In this document: positions 6,974-12,888 of the stretch, piece by piece | Layout: each line of letters opens with the position of its first letter | How positions within the stretch are numbered: the stretch's first letter is position 1 | IMG/VR virus record: IMGVR_UViG_3300032316_001466 | Coordinates: 1-20,516 of that record | Reading direction: 5' to 3' (one strand) | Length of the DNA stretch: 20,516 nucleotides | From: a virus | Notes under the pieces: model-generated | Told to the model about the DNA's origin: nothing | Seen by the model: the letters and a program-made list of their open reading frames with translations, nothing else | The model's database searches: none | Position numbers and translations under genes: made by a program

Positions 6974-8622
6974 CAGAAAAAGAATATTATTGGCTCAACT
7001 CCCACAGCCGCCTCTTCCTCGAGCGGGGTTATCTGGAGCCCGACGTCACCCCGGAGCAGAGGATCAGGCAGATTGCGGAGAACGCCGAAAGAATACTCAA
7101 AATCAAGGGCTTCGCCGACAAGTTCGAGGGCTACATGAAGCGAGGGTTCTACTCTCTTGCAACCCCCGTCTGGTGCAACTTCGGCAATAAGAGGGGGCTT
7201 CCGGTGAGCTGCTTCGGAAGCTACGTCGAGGACAAGATGGAGGCCATCCTTACGAAGGCCGCCGAAGTCGGGATCATGAGCAAGATGGGAGGCGGAACCA
7301 GTGGCTTCTTCGGGGCCCTGCGAGCCAGAGGCACGAAGATCAGCGTCGGCGGCGAGAGCAGCGGCGCCGTCCACTTCATGGAAATCTTCGACAAGGTCAG
7401 CGAGGTCATCAGCCAGGGAAGCGCCCGAAGGGGCTCCTTTGCGGCCTACATGCCCATAGAACACCCGGACATCGAGGAGTTCCTGAGAATCAGGAGCGAG
7501 GGACACAGCATACAGAACATGAGCATCGGCGTCACAGTCACCGACAAGTTCATGAATGAACTAGTGGAGGGCGACAAGGACAAGAGAAAGATATGGGCCA
7601 AGGTCATCCAGAAGAGGTTCGAGACCGGATATCCCTACATAATGTTCGTCGACACGGCCAACAAGAGCGCCCCCAAGGTCTACAAGGACAAGAAGCTCAA
7701 GATCAAGGCCTCAAACCTATGCTCCGAGATACAACTTTTCTCCGATGAGGACCACTCTTTCGTATGCGTCCTCTCCAGCCTCAACCTGCTCCACTGGGAC
7801 GAGATCGCGGAAACCGACGCCGTGGAGACCATGGTCAGGTTCCTCGACAGCGTCTGCGAGGAGTTCATACAGAAGACGGAGGGCGTGAGGTACATGGAGG
7901 CGCCCCGCAGGTTCGCAATCGAACAGAGGGCCCTCGGGCTGGGCGTCCTCGGCTGGCACTCCTACCTCCAAAGCAGAATGATAGGGTTCGAGAGCATGGA
8001 GGCGAAACTCAAGAACACCGAAATCTGGAAGACCATACGCCAGCGCGCCGACAAGGCCACCGAGGAAATGGCCGAGGAGTACGGCGAGCCGGAGCTCCTC
8101 AAGGGCTACGGCAGGAGGAACGTCACCACCCTGGCGGTCGCGCCCACCACATCGAGCAGCTTCATACTCGGCCAGGTGAGCCCAAGCATAGAGCCACTCA
8201 ACTCGAACTACTTCGTCAAGAACCTCGCGAAGGGCAAGTTCACATACAAGAACCCCTGCCTCAAGGAGATTCTCAAGAAACACGAGAGGAACGACGAGGA
8301 GACCTGGAAGAGCATCCTCATCAAGGGCGGATCGGTACAGCACCTCGACTTCCTCACCAAGGAGGAGAAGGACGTCTTCAAGACCTTCGGGGAGATAAGC
8401 CAGAAGGAGATCGTCATACAGGCCGCCCAGAGGCAGAAGTACATAGATCAGTCCCAGAGCCTAAACCTCACGATCCCTCCTTCCACCTCCCCCAAGGACG
8501 TCAACAAGCTGCTAATCGATGGGTGGGAGATGGGAATAAAGACCTTCTACTACCAGAGGTCGGCGAACCCGGCTCAGGAGCTTGCCCGCTCGATACTCAC
8601 TTGCTCATCGTGCGAGGCCTGA
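6958..8622 (+). CDS. nrdA: Ribonucleotide reductase class I large (catalytic) subunit, short form without ATP cone
   Basis: The 554-residue product reduces ribonucleoside diphosphates with the radical supplied by NrdB. Catalytic features in order: Cys85 (PVSCFG, equivalent to E. coli C225), MGGGTSG, NLCSE with Asn253, Cys255 and Glu257 (N437, C439, E441), Cys270 (C462), radical-transfer Tyr531-Tyr532 (FYYQRS) and tail cysteines 549 and 552 (CSSC) that shuttle electrons. The protein starts close to the catalytic barrel and lacks roughly the first 140 residues of E. coli NrdA, including the ATP cone that senses the dATP/ATP ratio. The start is 6958, or 6970, where ATGA overlaps the endonuclease stop. 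The first 35-40 nt share the endonuclease gene's AT-rich composition. Confidence 0.95.
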   Translation: MEKYMTEKEYYWLNSHSRLFLERGYLEPDVTPEQRIRQIAENAERILKIKGFADKFEGYMKRGFYSLATPVWCNFGNKRGLPVSCFGSYVEDKMEAILTKAAEVGIMSKMGGGTSGFFGALRARGTKISVGGESSGAVHFMEIFDKVSEVISQGSARRGSFAAYMPIEHPDIEEFLRIRSEGHSIQNMSIGVTVTDKFMNELVEGDKDKRKIWAKVIQKRFETGYPYIMFVDTANKSAPKVYKDKKLKIKASNLCSEIQLFSDEDHSFVCVLSSLNLLHWDEIAETDAVETMVRFLDSVCEEFIQKTEGVRYMEAPRRFAIEQRALGLGVLGWHSYLQSRMIGFESMEAKLKNTEIWKTIRQRADKATEEMAEEYGEPELLKGYGRRNVTTLAVAPTTSSSFILGQVSPSIEPLNSNYFVKNLAKGKFTYKNPCLKEILKKHERNDEETWKSILIKGGSVQHLDFLTKEEKDVFKTFGEISQKEIVIQAAQRQKYIDQSQSLNLTIPPSTSPKDVNKLLIDGWEMGIKTFYYQRSANPAQELARSILTCSSCEA

Positions 8623-8623
8623 A

Positions 8624-8986
8624 TTGTCGGACAAAAGCAGAACATGGTTCCTGGACTTCGACGGCACCCTGGTTCTCCAGAAAAGCTACCTTTCGGACAT
8701 GGACTACATCATGCCCGAGACTTTGGACTTCTTCAGGAACCACGTGCGGGAAGACGACCGAGTGGTCATCACGACGGCCAGGGAGGGGGAGGAACACAGA
8801 GACAGGATATCAAGGTTCATGTCGGCCTACGGCCTAAAGTGCGACCTGATAATATGCGACCTCCCGACTGGCCCCAGAATAGTGGTCAACGACACCAAGC
8901 CGGACGGCACGGCGACCGCCCACGGCGTCAGGCTGAAGAGGGACGCCGGAATCAAAGACGAGGACCTCAAGCATGTCAGAAATTAA
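8624..8986 (+). CDS. HAD-superfamily phosphatase-like protein
   Basis: The 120-residue product has the HAD nucleophile motif FLDFDGTL (Asp11, Asp13), a motif II VVITTAR, and a late acidic motif IVVNDTKPDG. This supports a Mg-dependent phosphohydrolase acting through an aspartyl-phosphate. It is shorter than most HAD enzymes and has no large cap domain. The nrdA stop and the proposed TTG start are separated by a single base; an in-frame ATG upstream would lie within nrdA. It ends 14 nt inside the dUTPase gene. Sitting between nrdA and dut, it may act on a nucleotide or deoxynucleotide monophosphate, but that rests on context only. Confidence 0.75.
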   Translation: MSDKSRTWFLDFDGTLVLQKSYLSDMDYIMPETLDFFRNHVREDDRVVITTAREGEEHRDRISRFMSAYGLKCDLIICDLPTGPRIVVNDTKPDGTATAHGVRLKRDAGIKDEDLKHVRN

Positions 8987-9401
8987 GGTGAAGAAAACAA
9001 GGGCGTCTGCTGTCGTCCCGAAAAGGGCGCATCCGACCGACGCCGGGGCCGACCTCCACTCCTTGGAGGAAATCATCATACAGCCTATGGAGAGAAGGGC
9101 CGTCTCCACGGGAATATGCCTAGAGATACCAGAGGGTCATTACGGCAGGGTTGCTCCGAGGTCCGGCCTGGCCGTGAGGCACGGCATAGACGTACTCGCC
9201 GGCGTCGTGGACTCTTCGTACAGGGGTGAGATCAAGGTCGTCCTGCACAACACCGACAAGGCCGAGTCCTTCCGCGTCGGCCGTGGCGACAAGATAGCCC
9301 AGATAATCATCGAGAGGCACTACAACCTGGAGTTCAGGGAGGTCGAAGATCTGTCCGAGACCGACAGGGGCGAGGGCGGATTCGGCTCCAGCGGCAAATG
9401 A
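8973..9401 (+). CDS. dut: dUTP diphosphatase
   Basis: The 142-residue trimeric-type dUTPase has all five family motifs: DAGADL (23-28), RSGLA (63-67), GVVDSSYRGEI (77-87, with catalytic Asp80 and uracil-stacking Tyr83), GDKIAQIII (105-113) and RGEGGFGSSG (132-141). It hydrolyses dUTP to dUMP and pyrophosphate, keeping uracil out of phage DNA and feeding thymidylate synthesis. Length is normal for the family. The ATG lies inside the end of the HAD gene (14-nt overlap) and the stop overlaps the SET gene start (ATGA), consistent with one cotranscribed nucleotide-metabolism operon. Confidence 0.96.
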   Translation: MSEIKVKKTRASAVVPKRAHPTDAGADLHSLEEIIIQPMERRAVSTGICLEIPEGHYGRVAPRSGLAVRHGIDVLAGVVDSSYRGEIKVVLHNTDKAESFRVGRGDKIAQIIIERHYNLEFREVEDLSETDRGEGGFGSSGK

Positions 9402-9781
9402 GCGAATACGCTCCTTTCCTCGACAGCCGCCTGTACATCTCCCGAGACGAGTCCGTCGGGTACGGCGTTTTCACCAAAGAGTCGATCAAGAGCCATGCTT
9501 TCATCGAGATAGCCCCAGTAGTCGACTTTTCTCCCGAAAGCCGGCCAGACGAAAACCTCATGAAGCATGTGGTAGAATGGGAGGGAAGGCTGGCCGTGGC
9601 ACTCGGCTGGACCATGGTCTATAACCACAGCGACGCCAACAACTGCGCATTCTCCATGAACTACTTCGACAAACTAATCGCCATCATTTCAATCCGCGAC
9701 ATAGAGGCCGGGGAGCAGCTCACCGTCAACTACGGGCCCAACTGGTTCTCCTCCAGAGGCATGCACAAGGTGACGCTTTGA
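9398..9781 (+). CDS. SET-domain protein (putative protein-lysine methyltransferase)
   Basis: The compact 127-residue protein is essentially one SET domain. It shows the N-terminal GYGVF segment (residues 21-25) that contacts S-adenosylmethionine, the central YNHSDANN (75-82) matching the NHS pseudoknot motif, and the C-terminal IEAGEQLTVNYG (102-113), matching the GEELTxDY motif and ending with the catalytic-type Tyr112. There is no pre-SET or post-SET zinc cluster. SET enzymes methylate protein lysines; the target here could be a host or phage protein. It starts at an ATGA overlap with dut and ends at a TTGA overlap with the next gene, so it belongs to the nrd/dut operon. Fold assignment is fairly secure; the substrate is unknown. 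Confidence 0.8.
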   Translation: MSEYAPFLDSRLYISRDESVGYGVFTKESIKSHAFIEIAPVVDFSPESRPDENLMKHVVEWEGRLAVALGWTMVYNHSDANNCAFSMNYFDKLIAIISIRDIEAGEQLTVNYGPNWFSSRGMHKVTL

Positions 9782-10140
9782 ACAAGCACGCCTGCCCCGT
9801 CTGCGGACAGAACATGGACATATATACCACGGCCCACAAGAACGCCCCGTTCGTCGACAACAAGACCTACCACGCAATGTGCTTCACCTGCTACTTCGTC
9901 CCCAAGACAGGCGAGCAGAAGTACTCCGAAGACGGTACCGTCTCCGAGGACGTGGACCTGCCCTACTCCTGCCAGAGCCTCTGCACCCCGAGGGAGCTGT
10001 ACGATTCCGGGGCCGCCGACTCCCTCAAGCAGGCCAAGACCTCCGTCGAGGCCGTGTCCGAGGCCTGCCGCGGGGTCAAGCCCCCCAAAAAGCCGACGAA
10101 GAGGCCCGCCGCCTGTTGGAACATCCCCCGCAGACACTAG
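9778..10140 (+). CDS. Cys-rich, probably zinc-binding protein of unknown function
   Basis: The 120-residue product opens with a probable zinc ribbon: CPVC (Cys6, Cys9) and CFTC (Cys35, Cys38), with further cysteines at CQSLC downstream. The C-terminal third is basic and proline-rich (KPPKKPTKRP) and could bind nucleic acid. The start is a TTG overlapping the SET gene stop (TTGA), which suggests translational coupling. The end of the gene overlaps the CTAGATA box that precedes the gene at 10149. I do not recognise the family. Confidence 0.7.
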   Translation: MNKHACPVCGQNMDIYTTAHKNAPFVDNKTYHAMCFTCYFVPKTGEQKYSEDGTVSEDVDLPYSCQSLCTPRELYDSGAADSLKQAKTSVEAVSEACRGVKPPKKPTKRPAACWNIPRRH

Positions 10141-10148
10141 ATAAGACC
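10137..10148 (+). promoter_or_regulatory. Late-type promoter box abutting start codon
   Basis: CTAGATA (10137-10143) followed by AGACC leads straight into the ATG at 10149. The surrounding CACTAGATAAGACC matches CACTACATAAGTCC before the GTG at 828 at 12 of 14 positions, with identical spacing. By T4 late-promoter geometry, transcription would start at the A of the ATG. The box overlaps the stop codon of the upstream gene. Confidence 0.55.
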
Positions 10149-10511
10149 ATGGAATTCAAGGACTTCATACTGAACGAGGCCGAACAGTACTTCTCCCAGA
10201 GGGTGTCCGACATCCTCAGCGCCCTCCAGGACCTCAACGACAGCGCCGGGGACATGGGGACAAGGCACCTCGTATCCAACGCCCAGGGCATCGCAAACCA
10301 GATGAGGAGGGTGGTTCACACCCACTGGCCCCAGAGCCAGGAACCGAGCCTCAAGACCCTCCAGAAGTGCGGCGTGGCCATCATGAGGGCAATAGAGGAG
10401 AAGGACGACCTTCAGGGCGTCCTGAAGGCCTGCCAGGCCCACCTGGAGTCCATGGCCGGCAAACAGGAAAAGCCCTCCAACTCCCTAGCCACAGAGGAAC
10501 CGGCGGCCTGA
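10149..10511 (+). CDS. Small protein with capsid-targeting-like leader
   Basis: The 120-residue product begins MEFKDFILNEA, which matches the T4 internal-protein leader pattern and contains LNE|A, a consensus prohead-protease site ((L/I)xE|A). The remainder is helical and mildly charged (SDILSALQDLNDS..., then NQMRRVVHTHW), ending in a disordered tail (KPSNSLATEEPAA). There is no catalytic motif. The ATG has no strong Shine-Dalgarno site and is preceded by a CTAGATA late-type box with 5-nt spacing. A packaged internal head protein is the favoured interpretation. The family is not recognised. Confidence 0.7.
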   Translation: MEFKDFILNEAEQYFSQRVSDILSALQDLNDSAGDMGTRHLVSNAQGIANQMRRVVHTHWPQSQEPSLKTLQKCGVAIMRAIEEKDDLQGVLKACQAHLESMAGKQEKPSNSLATEEPAA

Positions 10512-10534
10512 TTTTGGTATTTTTTTCTTCCGCA

Positions 10535-10541
10535 CTACATA
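10535..10541 (+). promoter_or_regulatory. Late-type promoter box before the PD-(D/E)XK gene
   Basis: CTACATA, again within CACTACATA as at 814-822, ends 6 nt before the GTG at 10548. It follows a T7 run (10520-10526) in the 36-nt intergenic gap. No Shine-Dalgarno site is present between box and start, so a very short or absent leader is predicted. Confidence 0.5.
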
Positions 10542-10547
10542 CTTCTT

Positions 10548-11114
10548 GTGGAAGAAGATGCCGAAATAGAAGACATTTTAAGCGATAAGCCCAAGAAGAT
10601 AAAGTCTGGGAGGAAGGGCAAGAGGGTCGAGTTGGACCTCATAAAAAGCCTCAACGAGCGGTTCGCGGCCGCCCTGGCGGCCAGACCCAACGCGGGCAAG
10701 TTCTCCAGGTCGGTGGGGTCCGGAAACCGCTGGGGCCAGCGGGTTCACCTTAGCAAGGCCGCCTCCGACACCTACTCGGGCGATATAGTGTGCCCAGAGG
10801 GCTTCCTGTTCGTCCTAGAGAGCAAGGGCGGGTACAATGACATAGACCTCTGCACTGCCTTCTCCGGCCGTCAGAGCGAGCTGGACGCGTTCCTGAAGCA
10901 GGTGAGCGACGACTCCGCCAGGTGCGGCCGCATGCCTCTCCTCCTCTGGAAGAAAGACAGGAAGCCGAGGCTGGCCTTCCTCAGGACCTCCGACCTCGGC
11001 GACAGGTCGTTCCCCTGCATGATGCGCTACGGGGAATGGACGGCGGCGTCCTTCGACGATCTGGCATCCCTGGGGGACGACTTCTTCTTCAGCCCGACCC
11101 AAGAGCCCGCCTGA
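10548..11114 (+). CDS. PD-(D/E)XK-family nuclease (possible Holliday-junction resolvase-like)
   Basis: The 188-residue product shows the nuclease-fold signature: GKRVELDLIKSL in a first helix (Glu28), YSGDIV (Asp79), a hydrophobic strand, then LESKGG (Glu91-x-Lys93). This is the E ... D-(x)n-ExK arrangement of resolvase-like endonucleases. The stretch SRSVGSGNRWG is basic and Gly-rich and could contact DNA. The N terminus (about 25 residues) is charged and probably disordered. A role in junction resolution or end processing fits a phage that also encodes gp46/47. The GTG start follows a CTACATA box by 6 nt. The gene converges with the minus-strand gene at 11089, overlapping 26 nt. Confidence 0.65.
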   Translation: MEEDAEIEDILSDKPKKIKSGRKGKRVELDLIKSLNERFAAALAARPNAGKFSRSVGSGNRWGQRVHLSKAASDTYSGDIVCPEGFLFVLESKGGYNDIDLCTAFSGRQSELDAFLKQVSDDSARCGRMPLLLWKKDRKPRLAFLRTSDLGDRSFPCMMRYGEWTAASFDDLASLGDDFFFSPTQEPA

Positions 11115-11301
11115 CGCCATCAGGGGCCCTCTCCAGGTCGATGGTTACCACCCCCAGATCGGAGCCCTCCGCCACCGCCATGTTAATTATGCAATCCGAG
11201 GGCAGGAACACAACCTCTGCGTCAGGCCCCGGCTCGCTCCCCAGCCTGCAGAGGACTCCGTCCTCGCGTCTCTCCGCCACCCTCACGGGCATCAGGATCA
11301 T
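11089..11301 (-). CDS. Small hypothetical protein
   Basis: The 70-residue product (MILMPVRVAERRED...) looks like a small beta-rich fold: alternating strands (VLCRLG, AEVVFLP, LGVVTIDLE) with few helices. The ATG overlaps the stop of the upstream 475-residue gene (ATGA), and GGAGGGCGGAAA just before it supplies a ribosome site, which fixes this start over longer in-frame possibilities. It converges with the nuclease gene, with a 26-nt overlap. Family not recognised. Confidence 0.6.
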   Translation of the reverse strand: MILMPVRVAERREDGVLCRLGSEPGPDAEVVFLPSDCIINMAVAEGSDLGVVTIDLERAPDGVRRALGSG

Positions 11302-12725
11302 TTTCCGCCCTCCAACGACGACAGGAGGCCGTTTATCCTGTCCACCTCCATTTTGTGGGGGCGCTTCATCTCCTCCCACTCCTTGCGTTCGGACTCCTTC
11401 TGGGCCAGCTTCTCGGACACCTCCTGCCTGCGCATGAGCATCCTCTCCACCTCATCCCTGAGGGCGTCCATCTGACGCTTCTTCTCCCTTTCCGCTATCT
11501 CGAGGGCCTGGAGGTCCAGTTTGAGCTTGGCTATTTCCTCTTCTGCGGAACTTATGACCTCGTCAACCTCCCTGACCTGCTTCTCGGCCAGTTCGTACGA
11601 AGAAACAAGTTCTTTCACCTTTGATATGGACTTCGGCGAGCAAGCCGCAGAGGCCTCCTTCGGCGAAACGGCCTCGTCTCTTTTATCCGCAACAGTCGGT
11701 AGCCCCTCCGATTCCACCGCCCAGTTCGCGTTCACCATGGCCTCGACAGATGGTCCGAACCTGCCCTTCACCAACTCCAGCCTGCGAACCCCCGCGCTGG
11801 TGAACTTGTAGCCCCTGATCCCCCTGCTGACGCCGCCTCCTCTGGCGGATTCGTAACGAATCCGCTTGATGTACTTGCCCCTCTTTCTCAAAGCCATGGT
11901 CAGGGCCCTCATCGCCCCCTGGACGCTCTTGTACAAGGGGCTCTGCCCGGAAACGAACCGCTTTATGCCGAGGTGGCGTACGATCGAAGACGACGCCTCC
12001 GACTTCTTCGCGTACCCGAGCTGTGCGACGAAACTCATCGCCACAAGCGCCCTGTCCATCGCATCGTGATCGGACAGGAGGAATGAAGGGTCGAGCTCCA
12101 GCGGATGAAAGCCCTCGCCTCCCTCTACCGAATCGGCCAAAACGACTTCGGACTCCGAATCCACTGGCGTCTTCGCTCCCAGGACATTCTCTTCTTGGAT
12201 TTCGACTTCTTCCGCAAGAGATAGATCGCGTTCGCCCCCCGCCAGTTCGCTGGAAGCATTCTCCTCTGCGGTGCGATCCTCGTCGGACACCTCCACAATC
12301 CTCTCCTGCTCCATCGGGATCGGATTGTCGATGTTTAGGGCCCTGGCGAACACGGCGGTCGGAAGCGAGGGGGATTCGGCGACCCTGAGGGTGATCGGAC
12401 TCACCCTCTTCAGGATTGCGAACGCCGTCTGGATGTCGACATCGGCCGGCGGGAACAAGGAATACTCGAAGGCGGTGTCGTTTCCCCTCGGCTTGCACCA
12501 GAAGCGAATGCTGGTGGAGCCCGCTCGCGACTCTATTCGGATGGTTCCGAACCTCTCCCTGCCCTTCTTCTTGATTCTCCTCGAGTCCCTGACCGACCAG
12601 ACGCCGTCCAGACCGGCCTCCTCGAGTAGGTTGGTCACCAAGGCTTTGGTGGGGTTGACAATCTTCTTCTCCGACCTCTTGATCGCACTCTCAAGAACCA
12701 CCTCGACCATTCCCTGATCTGCCAT
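11298..12725 (-). CDS. 475-residue protein of unknown function with coiled-coil C terminus
   Basis: Four regions can be seen. Residues 1-125 form a mixed alpha/beta domain (NPTKALVTNLLEEAGL, then beta strands). About 140-215 is acidic and low in complexity, probably a linker. About 220-325 is a compact basic domain (DHDAMDRALVAMSF ... RGIRGYKFTSAGVRRLEL) with a winged-helix feel, suggesting nucleic-acid binding. About 365-465 is a strongly charged coiled coil. The start at 12725 is chosen because AAGGAG lies 8 nt upstream; an in-frame start at 12767 would have no such site. It is followed by a 4-nt-overlapping small gene. Flanking genes are virion components, so a structural or DNA-associated role is possible, but I do not recognise the family. 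Confidence 0.7.
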   Translation of the reverse strand: MADQGMVEVVLESAIKRSEKKIVNPTKALVTNLLEEAGLDGVWSVRDSRRIKKKGRERFGTIRIESRAGSTSIRFWCKPRGNDTAFEYSLFPPADVDIQTAFAILKRVSPITLRVAESPSLPTAVFARALNIDNPIPMEQERIVEVSDEDRTAEENASSELAGGERDLSLAEEVEIQEENVLGAKTPVDSESEVVLADSVEGGEGFHPLELDPSFLLSDHDAMDRALVAMSFVAQLGYAKKSEASSSIVRHLGIKRFVSGQSPLYKSVQGAMRALTMALRKRGKYIKRIRYESARGGGVSRGIRGYKFTSAGVRRLELVKGRFGPSVEAMVNANWAVESEGLPTVADKRDEAVSPKEASAACSPKSISKVKELVSSYELAEKQVREVDEVISSAEEEIAKLKLDLQALEIAEREKKRQMDALRDEVERMLMRRQEVSEKLAQKESERKEWEEMKRPHKMEVDRINGLLSSLEGGK

Positions 12726-12888
12726 GTCTAGTTCTCCTTGCGTTGGCGCCTTCGAAACCCAACACAAAGGTTATACGGCCACGGATGCGATCGTCAACAA
12801 GATTTTAGGGGGGTTTATTCGAGCAAGGGGGGGCAAGGAGGGGGACGGAATCATTCCGCCCCCCTCCGACCACACACAAACCCCCCCG
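12726..12888. other. Noncoding gap with a GC-rich hairpin
   Basis: This 163-nt gap between two minus-strand genes holds long G runs on the plus strand (GGGGGG at about 12829, GGGGGGG at about 12827-12834) and a hairpin at 12837-12867: a 14-nt arm, TCA loop and complementary arm with one G-U-type mismatch. It also contains a GTATAAC stretch (minus strand) about 45 nt before the 475-residue gene. The hairpin may stop transcription from the upstream structural gene, but no T tract follows it on either strand. Confidence 0.5.
12837..12867 (-). terminator. Possible terminator or mRNA-stabilising hairpin
   Basis: The arms GGAGGGGGACGGAA and TTCCGCCCCCCTCC pair over 14 bp, with one G-U pair in the transcript, around a 3-nt loop. 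The hairpin sits 22 nt past the stop of the gene at 12889-13632 on the minus strand. Because no U tract follows, a classic intrinsic terminator is uncertain; a 3'-end block is equally likely. Confidence 0.45.

Noticed and set aside
6874-7506. Minus-strand 210-codon frame opposite nrdA
   Set aside because: No ribosome site, no recognisable domain, and complete overlap with the conserved start of nrdA.
7764-8837. Long plus-strand frame of 357 codons
   Set aside because: It is a shadow of nrdA and the HAD gene. Its Arg/Pro/Gly/His-rich composition is typical of an out-of-frame GC-rich reading, and it lies inside a gene with intact catalytic motifs.
10511-10534. Terminator at the T7 run after the 10149 gene
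   Set aside because: There is a run of T residues but no convincing GC stem immediately before it; partial pairing of only a few bases is not enough.
12726-12767. Longer start for the 475-residue gene at 12767
   Set aside because: The added residues have no ribosome site in front, whereas AAGGAG sits 8 nt before the ATG at 12725.
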